DNA from: Candidatus Heimdallarchaeota archaeon
GTDB taxonomy: Archaea; Asgardarchaeota; Heimdallarchaeia; Heimdallarchaeales; Heimdallarchaeaceae
Assembly (NCBI GenBank): GCA_016839875.1
Contig: JAEOTK010000199.1
Coordinates: 1-46,430 of the forward strand
Reading direction: 5' to 3'
Length of the DNA: 46,430 nt
A program made the position numbers and the translations under genes. Shown one piece after another: positions 17,613-25,253 of the stretch. The first letter of the stretch is position 1, and every line of letters begins with the position of its first letter. The notes under the pieces are model-generated. The model was not told the origin of the DNA. It made no database searches and saw nothing but the letters and a program-made list of their open reading frames with translations.

Positions 17613-17619
17613 AATATAA
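17613..17619 (-). promoter_or_regulatory. TATA box of the AOR operon, overlapping an upstream TTG
   Basis: TTATATT on the minus strand is centred about 27 bases before the TTG at 17587, predicting a leaderless transcript. It makes the longer TTG start at 17614 unlikely. Confidence 0.45.
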
Positions 17620-17644
17620 GCTTTGCTTCACATACAAATATTGC

Positions 17645-18193
17645 TTATTTCTCTGTTGGATGAAATTGAACGATTTCTATTAACTCCGAGAATGAAGTAA
17701 AATCAGCTGTCTTTGGATCATCATTTTTAGGATCCCAACCGAAAAGGTATTTGGCAGCTTTAGGATATTTTGTTACGTACCAAATTAGTAGTTCATTCTT
17801 TTCCTCTGTGGTTTCAAATACAGTAAAACTAGCTTTGAATTTTCGAAAACCAACACGTACTTTAACAGCATCAGGATTTGCTTGCAGATTCTTGAACCAA
17901 TGAGCTTTTTTTCCTCTTCCTGCTACCACATTTATTACACCATCTTTCTTTCTATATTCCAAAGGAGTTATTCGCTGTTTACCAGTTTTTCTTCCTTTAG
18001 TATGAAGCAACAAAAAGATTTTACCAACACCAAAAAGAGGTAGAATACCTAGTCGATAGAGAGGGATAGTAAAATATTTGTTCAAACTTTTCCATTGTTT
18101 TAAGGTTCGAGCTTGTTCTTCTTTATCACCAAAGAGCATTTTGTGTTCTGCAGAACCAGGTCGAGGAAAAGGAATATCTGTCTCTTTATTCAT
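17645..18193 (-). CDS. F420-dependent nitroreductase-like (deazaflavin) oxidoreductase
   Basis: This 182-residue protein matches the DDN/DUF385 split-barrel family. It has LLLHTKGRKTGKQRITPLEY (the phosphate-contact strand pair), VVAGRGKKAHWFKNLQANPD and VKVRVG in the standard order. Known members use reduced F420 to reduce quinones or nitro compounds. A hydrophobic stretch before the barrel (LYRLGILPLFGVGKIFLLL) may allow membrane contact, as in mycobacterial members. The ATG at 18191-18193 is the only candidate start. It implies the cell makes F420; the physiological acceptor is unknown. Confidence 0.86.
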   Translation of the reverse strand: MNKETDIPFPRPGSAEHKMLFGDKEEQARTLKQWKSLNKYFTIPLYRLGILPLFGVGKIFLLLHTKGRKTGKQRITPLEYRKKDGVINVVAGRGKKAHWFKNLQANPDAVKVRVGFRKFKASFTVFETTEEKNELLIWYVTKYPKAAKYLFGWDPKNDDPKTADFTSFSELIEIVQFHPTEK

Positions 18194-18259
18194 GGAATCG
18201 CTTTAGTTTTGAAAGATAAAAAACTTGTCATGAAAAAGGTAACAAAAGGAAATTTCTGT

Positions 18260-21200
18260 TTAAGCCCTGTCTATTAATTTACGGATTTTAGCCTTTAATG
18301 AACGGATACTTCGTTTCATTTGCTGAACTTTGTCTATTGAACTCACCCATGATTCTCTTAAACCTCCAAATTCAGCAAGGATGTATTCATTAGTGATTTT
18401 CAACGTCAAAGTAAGTGAGGCATCGAGAATATTAATTTCCTCAAGAAGCATTTCGAGTTTAGAGATGTCTTTCTTTGGAGTAACCTCTTTTTCAATCCTT
18501 TTGAGTTTCTTTTCCATCTCTGAAACTTTGTGCAGTTGTGTAGAAACCTTATCATCTAGATAGTCTTCTTTGGTTTCAAAGCCCAGAGACTTAAGAGTAT
18601 CATATTCGACTTTTGTTTTGAAACCTATAGATTGAATAGCTTCCATTTCTTCAATTGACTGGAACCCATAGGAAGCAGCAAGCTCTTCTTCTTCCTTGAG
18701 AATGTTTTCACGTCTGATTCGACGGAAACTTATGATATACCGTGGTACAACAACAATAAGGACAGCAAAAATCATACCAAGTACAACTAAGATTACCTGA
18801 TTCTTTCCTCTTGAATTGGAATAAGGATCCAAAGGATTGAAACCTTTTTCAACTTCTTCACCATCAGGTTGTCCATCCCCGTCTGTATCTGCTACCCTAG
18901 GATTTGTTTTATATTCATATTCCTGAAGATTGGTCAATCCATCATTATCTGGATCAGCATTTGCATCATCATCAAGTAAAGGATTCAATGTGTAGTCATA
19001 TTCCCAACCATCAGGCATACCATCGCCATCGGTATCGTTGTTATCAGGGAGAGTACCTATTTCGTATTCAGAAAGATTGTTTAATCCATCGTCGTCTAAA
19101 TCCTCTCCAGCATCATTATGCAATGGATCTAAACCATAAAATACCTCATACTCATCATCCATACCATCAGAATCCGTATCTGCTAGAATTGGTGAAGTAC
19201 CAAGCAGATATTCTTCTAAATTAGTTAAAGTATCATTATCCGGATCATTTCCACTGTCATCTAAAAGTGGATCCAACTCATTGAGATATTCCCAACCATC
19301 AGGCATACCATCAGATTCCGTATCATTATTCCTTGGTATTGTACCCAAATTGAATTCCTCGATATTGGATAATCCATCATTATCATAGTCAATATAAGAG
19401 TCATTCACCGTTGGATTAAGTGAATACTGAATTTCATAATAATCATCCATACCATCGTAATCCGTATCAGGATTTGTAGCGTTAGTAAAATATGTAATGA
19501 TTTCTTCCCCATCTAAAAGACCATCTGAATCAGTATCATTATTATTAGGAAGCGTGAGAAATGTAAAGACTTCGGGTCCATCAAAAAGCCCATCGGCATC
19601 TGAATCATTTAGGGTAGGATTTGCATCGTAGAGGAATTCTTCTAAGTTATTTAATCCATCAGAATCACCATCTTCTGTTGAATCATTAATTAGAGGATCG
19701 AGTGAATAGAGCACTTCCCATCCATCGAACATTCCATCTGAATCTGTATCATTAAGATAAGGGATTGTTGTATGAATAAACAATTCATCTGCATCAGTTA
19801 AACCATCAGAATCCGTATCTTCAGAGCTTGGGTTCGTGAAGTAGATATACACTTCAGCACTGTCATTTAGAGTATCAAAATCCGTATCATTAAGGAAAGG
19901 ATGTGACGAATAGAAGTATTCTTCTAAATTAGTTAGGGTGTCATTATCTGGATCTTCAGCTGAATCATTGAATAGTGGATTTAACCCAGTTAAAACTTCC
20001 CATCCATCTGGCATAATATCGTAATCAGTATCATTGAAGGTTGCATTCGTCATATGCACAAAGATTTCATCATAATCGTATAATTCATCAAAATCTGTAT
20101 CATTCAATAATGGATTTGTGAAGTAAAGATGAACCTCATCACCATCTATAATATTATCAAAATCAGTATCGTTGAGAAACATATCTGTTCCTAAAATAAC
20201 TTCTTCAAAATTCGTTAATCCATCATCATCTTCATCATCATCCATATTATTAATAGTAGGATCTAATCCATGCTCTATTTCCCACCCATCCTCAAAACCA
20301 TCTAAATCTGTGTCATTTGAATTCGGTTTCGTTCTACAGCTCAGTACTTCAAAACCGTCTTCTAATCCATCATAGTCTGAATCTTTATTCCATTTATCTA
20401 CATCATAAAATTCCTCGGTTAGATCATCCAACATATCACCATCTGTATCTGGAAATCCAGTACGAAAAACCGAGTTTCCTTCACAATGATGAGTGCTTTT
20501 TCCTGATTGTGCAATATCAGGGAATTCAAAGCATGAAACGTAACCACGATCAAGTGGCCAATAATCGTTTGAAGCTACAATTATCTCTACAATACCATCT
20601 GCATCTAAGTCAATTATACATGGATTTGTTGGTACTTCACCACTAACATAACGCGTAAATCTGAAATCTCCATCTTCTGTTATGCAATTTACTTTTCCGT
20701 TACTGTTTGTATGTTCAGCGAAAAAATAATCAAATACCCCATCATTATCTACATCAGTTATTGCAGGTCCATCACCCCATGATTCAAAAAGATCATCAAC
20801 TTCGATAATTCTCTCTACAATACCGGTTTTTGAATAATGTACATATACCGGGTAGTAATAAAAAATGTATGGAGGAGGTGCTGGTACAGCAATACTTCCA
20901 GTGCAGACTATCTCCTTATCCCCATCCCCATCTGCATTTGTTATTATAGGGGGACCATATAGATTATGATATGCTCTTTCTTGCCATTTAGTGATTCCGT
21001 TTTCATATAAACAAGCGATATATGTCATGCCATACAAATAGATTTCATCCTTGTTATCACCATCCAAATCGTATGCAAAAACAGTAGTGTAACCTTTACC
21101 TATTTGGCTTTTGGACCATGTTACAGTTCCTAGATAACTTATCAGATATAAGATATCGTTATATGTATAACACAAAACCTCCATTTTCCCGTCTCCATTA

Positions 21201-21775
21201 ACATCTGCAAGGTGAACTCTTGGTTCAGAAAAACCGCCTATATTTACTTCTACACACCATTTTTCTACTCCCTGATTGCTAAAACAAGCTACTCCTTCAT
21301 CACTGTAAAGCAGAAGATCAAATGAATTATCACCTTCAATATCTGTTAAACTAATTCCCTCTACATTTATACTGGTTGTTACATCCCATTTAATTGTTCC
21401 ATTATAATTCAGACAGCAGAGTCTATTCGAATATGAACCAACTATGATTTCAAGATATCCATCTTGATCTATGTCTGCTATGCAAGGAGTATTACTAATT
21501 CCAAACGGAATTGGAAAAATCCACTTGAAGACTCCATCTTTATCTATGCAATATAAGTTGGAATCTACGCTCGCTATAATAATCTCAAATAACCCATCTG
21601 AATCAAGATCTGCAAAAGTTGGAGAACCTATAATCTTCTGGCTCAAAGCGATATTCCATCTCTCATTGACTTCGAGAATATCATAAGCTAAAACTTCAGA
21701 AGATGGAATAAGAACAGCTATAATATTGAAAAATAATAGCAAAATAATAACAACTGATTTTATTGTATTCTTCAT
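18260..21775 (-). CDS. giant surface protein: FG-GAP propeller, ~23 TSP3 calcium motifs, TM, cytoplasmic coil
   Basis: This 1171-residue type I membrane protein starts with a signal peptide (1-30, MKNTIKSVVIILLLFFNIIA). Residues 40-435 hold about eight FG-GAP/VCBS blades with calcium loops such as DIDQDGYLEIIVGS and DLDADGIVEIIVAS. Residues 440-985 carry about 23 thrombospondin type 3 DxDxDG-type units (for example DTDSDGLTD, DPDNDTLTN) in two alternating sub-types. Many NDT/NDS sequons may be glycosylated. A membrane helix at about 992-1015 (QVILVVLGMIFAVLIVVV) is followed by a 155-residue cytoplasmic tail with GF repeats and a coiled coil. A Ca2+-stiffened adhesin or cell-surface stalk is likely. 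It appears monocistronic. Confidence 0.88.
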   Translation of the reverse strand: MKNTIKSVVIILLLFFNIIAVLIPSSEVLAYDILEVNERWNIALSQKIIGSPTFADLDSDGLFEIIIASVDSNLYCIDKDGVFKWIFPIPFGISNTPCIADIDQDGYLEIIVGSYSNRLCCLNYNGTIKWDVTTSINVEGISLTDIEGDNSFDLLLYSDEGVACFSNQGVEKWCVEVNIGGFSEPRVHLADVNGDGKMEVLCYTYNDILYLISYLGTVTWSKSQIGKGYTTVFAYDLDGDNKDEIYLYGMTYIACLYENGITKWQERAYHNLYGPPIITNADGDGDKEIVCTGSIAVPAPPPYIFYYYPVYVHYSKTGIVERIIEVDDLFESWGDGPAITDVDNDGVFDYFFAEHTNSNGKVNCITEDGDFRFTRYVSGEVPTNPCIIDLDADGIVEIIVASNDYWPLDRGYVSCFEFPDIAQSGKSTHHCEGNSVFRTGFPDTDGDMLDDLTEEFYDVDKWNKDSDYDGLEDGFEVLSCRTKPNSNDTDLDGFEDGWEIEHGLDPTINNMDDDEDDDGLTNFEEVILGTDMFLNDTDFDNIIDGDEVHLYFTNPLLNDTDFDELYDYDEIFVHMTNATFNDTDYDIMPDGWEVLTGLNPLFNDSAEDPDNDTLTNLEEYFYSSHPFLNDTDFDTLNDSAEVYIYFTNPSSEDTDSDGLTDADELFIHTTIPYLNDTDSDGMFDGWEVLYSLDPLINDSTEDGDSDGLNNLEEFLYDANPTLNDSDADGLFDGPEVFTFLTLPNNNDTDSDGLLDGEEIITYFTNATNPDTDYDGMDDYYEIQYSLNPTVNDSYIDYDNDGLSNIEEFNLGTIPRNNDTESDGMPDGWEYLNELDPLLDDSGNDPDNDTLTNLEEYLLGTSPILADTDSDGMDDEYEVFYGLDPLHNDAGEDLDDDGLNNLSEYEIGTLPDNNDTDGDGMPDGWEYDYTLNPLLDDDANADPDNDGLTNLQEYEYKTNPRVADTDGDGQPDGEEVEKGFNPLDPYSNSRGKNQVILVVLGMIFAVLIVVVPRYIISFRRIRRENILKEEEELAASYGFQSIEEMEAIQSIGFKTKVEYDTLKSLGFETKEDYLDDKVSTQLHKVSEMEKKLKRIEKEVTPKKDISKLEMLLEEINILDASLTLTLKITNEYILAEFGGLRESWVSSIDKVQQMKRSIRSLKAKIRKLIDRA
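18830..20460 (-). repeat. tandem TSP3-coding repeats
   Basis: This stretch codes for about 23 Asp-rich DxDxDG units. On the plus strand it shows as repeated CCATC(A/T)GAATC(C/T)GTATC-like blocks. The copies differ at synonymous sites, so it is an old protein repeat, not a recent DNA amplification. Confidence 0.8.
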
Positions 21776-21957
21776 CTACCCATCTCATATTTTCTTTTGG
21801 TTGTTTATTCCCACTCTTCAGAGTTTCTGGTCTGAATCATTTTCTCGCGTAAATATACACACGTGCAAATATATTCTTTTTGCTGAATTAAGGTGCTTAT
21901 AGGTCACACAAAACTTATTTGGCTAATAATCTAAAGTTAGTCAAGTAGTGAATATCC

Positions 21958-22359
21958 TTGATAAGTTCCGAAGAAAAATTAGATGAAGATCACATTTCTG
22001 ATGAAGAATTTGATGATGATGAAGAGATTTATGGAGGAGAAGAAGATATAGATAGATTCATCAGCGAGGAGATAGAACCCCATAAAGAAGAAGATAGTAA
22101 AGAAACTAGGTTCAAAACATTAACAACATTATTTTTTGCTGTAATTGGAGCAACTATTCTTGGAATTTTTTCACCAATAACCGCAGGAGAGAACGCAAAC
22201 GAATTATTCTGGTGGACACCACTCATTGGAGCTTTTATCGGAGCAATTATTGGAGCTTTTTTGGGATTAATAGTTGATGCTTTCTATACAGCTACTAGAA
22301 AAGATAAAAGTAAAGAAGAAAAAAAATCAACAGCAGATTGGTCAGAAACTAAGCTATAA
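21958..22359 (+). CDS. small acidic two-helix membrane protein
   Basis: The protein is 133 residues long and unrecognised. The first 50 residues are strongly acidic (DEEFDDDEEIYGGEEDIDRF). Two hydrophobic segments follow: about 56-74, and 87-112 with Gly zippers (GAFIGAIIGAFLGLIVDAF). It ends in a short Lys/Glu tail. The start must be a TTG at 21958, since there is no ATG or GTG in frame before the acidic region. It converges on the methyltransferase at 22362 with two bases between stops. The small hairpin with GxxxG spacing may oligomerise. Confidence 0.6.
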   Translation: MISSEEKLDEDHISDEEFDDDEEIYGGEEDIDRFISEEIEPHKEEDSKETRFKTLTTLFFAVIGATILGIFSPITAGENANELFWWTPLIGAFIGAIIGAFLGLIVDAFYTATRKDKSKEEKKSTADWSETKL

Positions 22360-22361
22360 AG

Positions 22362-23144
22362 TCATGGTTTAACTGCTTTAATTAAGAATCTATGGTTGTT
22401 TTCTTCTAGTTCAAGAAATCCATTTTCAGAAATCATTATTTGGATATCTGATAATTTATCACGATATTTCTCAACAGTGAAATCAGGCAATTCCCAGGGA
22501 ATAGCTTTAAAGAAATAAACGATGGCACCCACATCAAAGATTCGTGTTGAACCCACTGCTTCATATTTTTCCAATATTTCAAATCCATTACTTTCAAGTT
22601 CTTCTGCGGCAATTTTTAAATTCCAGTCAAAATAATCTTCTGTGGTCTCTTTTCCTGATAATAGAAATCGGAGTTTCCTATCATTTCTATCACCAACCTG
22701 TTGAGTAACAAATGTACCTCCTGATTTGAGAATTCTGAACAAATCTTGAGGAGAATACCATTCATGTCGATTGATTATCAAATCAAATTCACTATCTTCA
22801 AAGGGAAGTTTCGCTTTTTCCTCAATTTGTACAACATCCACTCCTAAAGGTTCAAGCCTTTTCTTAGCAATTGGAACATTTGGTGGATAAGCTTCTGTTG
22901 CATATGTTTTATCTGATAAAGGAGCTAAGGTAGATAATAATTCTCCCCCACCTGTTCCCATATCTAGAAGAGATTCAGCTTTTCTTACCAAAGGTATGAC
23001 TATACTTGAATAACTCCAAGTCAAGGGATCCTCAACCAATCTATCCTTAATATAGGAAAAATCCCAACCCGAAAAAGGATGTTCAGCATCTTTAATGAGT
23101 ATATCAAGGAGTTCCTCTTGGTTTATCTCAAATTTCTTATTCAT
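22362..23144 (-). CDS. class I SAM-dependent methyltransferase
   Basis: This 260-residue enzyme has motif I as LDMGTGGGELL (about 67-77), an acidic end of strand 2 (ATEAYP), and motif IV as FDLIINRHEWY. A LKSGGTFVTQQVGDRN strand typical of a Methyltransf_11 subgroup found with unknown substrates also occurs. The C-terminal 90 residues form a lid. The ATG at 23142-23144 is clear. The gene stands alone between the acidic membrane protein and superoxide reductase. Substrate not predictable. Confidence 0.85.
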   Translation of the reverse strand: MNKKFEINQEELLDILIKDAEHPFSGWDFSYIKDRLVEDPLTWSYSSIVIPLVRKAESLLDMGTGGGELLSTLAPLSDKTYATEAYPPNVPIAKKRLEPLGVDVVQIEEKAKLPFEDSEFDLIINRHEWYSPQDLFRILKSGGTFVTQQVGDRNDRKLRFLLSGKETTEDYFDWNLKIAAEELESNGFEILEKYEAVGSTRIFDVGAIVYFFKAIPWELPDFTVEKYRDKLSDIQIMISENGFLELEENNHRFLIKAVKP

Positions 23145-23234
23145 TGTTTCACCATAAACATGTCACTATTTATGCGTAATCTATCAAGACACAAAAAATC
23201 TAATAAAATAAAGAAAAGAGAAAGAAGAAGTAAA

Positions 23235-23618
23235 TTACTCTACTTTAACTTCTTTTTTGTTTTTCCATAAACCATGTATATTACAGTAACTTGTAGCAAT
23301 AAGTTTTCCAGGTTTTTCTGTTTTCAAATGAAACACTGCATAGGGTTCAGTATAAACTGTACTGGTATCTGGACCTTTTATTGACTCTCCATGAGCTGTG
23401 AAATTTGCTACACCAAGTTCAATAGGATATTTTTCTCCTTCAGGCCAGAATAGAAGTTTAATCCAAGAAATATAATGTTCAGTTTTGTTTGGGTGGGCAA
23501 TTTCTTTACCAACACTTACAACTACTGGTACTTTCTTACCTTTTTCAATAACATCTGCTACTTCAATTACTGGAACATGTTTTTCTGTTTTCCAATCTGC
23601 GGTACCATACATATCCAT
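23235..23618 (-). CDS. sor: superoxide reductase (neelaredoxin / class II desulfoferrodoxin)
   Basis: This 127-residue protein has every ligand of the SOR iron centre: E12-K13-H14 in EKHVPVIE, H42 and H48 in IAHPNKTEHYISWI, and C112/H115 in SYCNIHGLW. Glu12 and Lys13 are the usual catalytic gating residues. It lacks the N-terminal desulforedoxin domain, so it is the one-iron class. It reduces superoxide to hydrogen peroxide without making oxygen, a normal defence in anaerobes. The start is set at the ATG at 23618 because an AGGTGA ribosome site precedes it by six bases; the GTG at 23627 lies within that site. Confidence 0.95.
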   Translation of the reverse strand: MDMYGTADWKTEKHVPVIEVADVIEKGKKVPVVVSVGKEIAHPNKTEHYISWIKLLFWPEGEKYPIELGVANFTAHGESIKGPDTSTVYTEPYAVFHLKTEKPGKLIATSYCNIHGLWKNKKEVKVE

Positions 23619-23707
23619 ATAGTTCACCTAATGTTGTTGTAAAGAAGCAACTTAAAAAATTTCACTTTTACCAAGAAATAATAATAATAAAAAAGAGAAT
23701 TGAGAAT

Positions 23708-24163
23708 CTAATATTGATCATCATCTGAATAATCGTTATCTTCGAGAACTGAAGGTTCCAAAGGTGGCAAATATTCTTCTTGTACTGGAGCACCAGTTTC
23801 ATGAGCAGTTATGTCATTTTCTGCTTCTTTTAATTCGCTCTCAAGACCATCTATTTCTTCTTCAACCTTAGCAATTTTACGTTCAAATTCTCTAATCTTG
23901 TAATCCTTTTGAGCTATTGCTGCCTCCTTTTTCTTTGAAGATACTTCACTTTTTAGAGCTTTATCTGGTAATCCATCAGCTTCGTATTCAGCTTGTTTGA
24001 TTAGATGCTCTTCTCTCTCTCTGTTATCTTTAGCTCTTTTCTTCTGTTGATCAGCAATTTTTTTCTTGAGATCTTGAAGGTCACTTAGTTTCTTGAATAT
24101 GTCTTCTTCAATCTCATATTTCTTCTCCAGAAGTTTGTAATAATGCACTTTAGCTACACTCAT
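23708..24163 (-). CDS. coiled-coil protein, unknown function
   Basis: The protein has 151 residues from the ATG at 24163 (MSVAKVHYYKLLEKKYEIEE). Almost all of it up to residue 120 is a charged coiled coil in two helices, broken near YEADGLPDKALKSE, so an antiparallel hairpin is likely. The last 30 residues are acidic and Pro-rich (EEYLPPLEPSVLEDNDYSDDD). A TTG at 24187 would add eight hydrophobic residues that do not fit. Unrecognised; a structural or adaptor role is a guess. Confidence 0.72.
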   Translation of the reverse strand: MSVAKVHYYKLLEKKYEIEEDIFKKLSDLQDLKKKIADQQKKRAKDNREREEHLIKQAEYEADGLPDKALKSEVSSKKKEAAIAQKDYKIREFERKIAKVEEEIDGLESELKEAENDITAHETGAPVQEEYLPPLEPSVLEDNDYSDDDQY

Positions 24164-24343
24164 TATAATCGAATAAATAATGAACAAACTTGTTTTTAAG
24201 TCTACGTAAATTAGGGTAAATCACTATTATTCTTAATAAAAAAATAACACTTCACAAGTTAAAGAAGGAAAAGAAAAATTTAAGAAGAAAGCAGATTGAA
24301 AAAGAGTAGATGCTAAGAAGAATGAAACTTAGCATTTAAACAT

Positions 24344-24466
24344 CGGGCTTTAGCTCAGCGGCAAGAGCGCTCGGCTGTAGTCGAAAGACACCCTTGTGAA
24401 CAATGATCAAGGCGTCAGCCGGTAGTTACCGAGTGGTCCCGTGTTCAAATCACGGAAGCCCGACCA
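24344..24466 (+). tRNA. tRNA-Tyr(GTA): tRNA-Tyr (anticodon GTA) with a 47-base intron
   Basis: The acceptor stem CGGGCTT (24344-24350) pairs with AAGCCCG (24456-24462), followed by discriminator A and an encoded CCA. The D-stem is GCTC/GAGC with a GG-containing loop. The anticodon stem is CTCGG (24370-24374) with CCGAG (24429-24433), and the loop CTGTAG gives anticodon GTA at 24377-24379. The T-arm is CCGTG-TTCAAAT-CACGG. The variable loop is five bases. The C1:G72 pair is the archaeal/eukaryal tyrosine identity element. The spliced tRNA is 76 bases including CCA. Confidence 0.96.
24381..24427 (+). other. archaeal tRNA intron with bulge-helix-bulge splice sites
   Basis: The 47-base intron is inserted after position 37. 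In the precursor, CUGU (24375-24378) pairs with GUAG (24422-24425) as the four-base central helix, leaving three-base bulges AGU (24379-24381) and UUA (24426-24428) cut after their second base. Inside the intron CCTTG (24392-24396) pairs with CAAGG (24408-24412), and GAC with GTC, forming a hairpin. This is the substrate form of the archaeal splicing endonuclease. Confidence 0.88.
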
Positions 24467-24471
24467 TTTCC

Positions 24472-25227
24472 TTATTTTTTTCCATAAGCTGTAAAAACAG
24501 GCATAAATATCATACGTTGATTTTTTTCTATGGTCGTTTTTTCGAGTTTAACTTTTAACTTGAAATCATCTTGAGAAATTATTTCTGCTTCCAATACTCT
24601 CTCCCATTCTTCTTCTATATTATTCATCAAACTGTTTTTGTCCCATACTTGAGCAATAATTGATATTTTTGTTTCCAATCCTGCTGCTTCAAAAAAGGAT
24701 TGAATTTTCCTTCCCATAAAAGGATCAGCACCTTCTTTCTTGAGAGATTCTATGTGGCTAGCACCCAATCCATATTCTGGATACTCTAGCCACCCTCCAT
24801 AGTCAGGTTCTGCAAGAGCAACAACATAACCTTTCTTTTTACACACTCTTACCATTTCATCTAAGGCTACTTTTGGATCAGATAACCATAGAAAAAGATA
24901 TTGGGAAATAACAAGGTCAAAGGTCTTATCATTCATAGATAAGTCAGCTGCATCAGCAACAAGAAATTCAACTCCTTGAACATTTTTCTTCGCTTCTTTG
25001 ATCATCTTTTCATCTATGTCAATTGCTACTATCTTTGCATCAGTTTTATCCCTTAGTTCAGCAGTTATAACCCCCGTTCCACAACCTACCTCAAGAATTT
25101 TCTTAGTTTTATTCAAACCAATTTGTCTGTAAATCTGGTTTCTAAATTCTTTTGTCCACTTTGCTTGTCTGACAAATTGTTCATGGATTTTTGGTCCCCA
25201 ATTTACATCGAGTGATTCTTTTGTCAT
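24472..25227 (-). CDS. SAM-dependent methyltransferase in the radical SAM operon
   Basis: This 251-residue class I methyltransferase has motif I ILEVGCGTGVITAEL, motif II IVAIDIDEKMI, and FDLVISQYLFLWLSDP, with a UbiE-like strand order ending VVALAEPDYGGWLEYPEYG. The ATG at 25227 is chosen over a TTG at 25242 because the extra residues do not fit the family. It starts 26 bases after the stop of the radical SAM gene on the same strand and is the third gene of that operon. It might methylate the same protein target or a small molecule; the context does not decide. Confidence 0.86.
   Translation of the reverse strand: MTKESLDVNWGPKIHEQFVRQAKWTKEFRNQIYRQIGLNKTKKILEVGCGTGVITAELRDKTDAKIVAIDIDEKMIKEAKKNVQGVEFLVADAADLSMNDKTFDLVISQYLFLWLSDPKVALDEMVRVCKKKGYVVALAEPDYGGWLEYPEYGLGASHIESLKKEGADPFMGRKIQSFFEAAGLETKISIIAQVWDKNSLMNNIEEEWERVLEAEIISQDDFKLKVKLEKTTIEKNQRMIFMPVFTAYGKK
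24475..24481 (+). terminator. oligo-T terminator of tRNA-Tyr
   Basis: Seven T residues follow the tRNA CCA end by eight bases. They lie inside the last codons of the convergent methyltransferase gene, so the two 3' ends overlap. Confidence 0.5.
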
Positions 25228-25253
25228 TGATTGCACCAACAATAACTAAGAAG

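Noticed and set aside
20172..20646. Ser- and His-rich plus-strand frames opposite the TSP3 repeats
   Set aside because: Low-complexity antisense of the Asp-rich repeats; no start signal and no domain.
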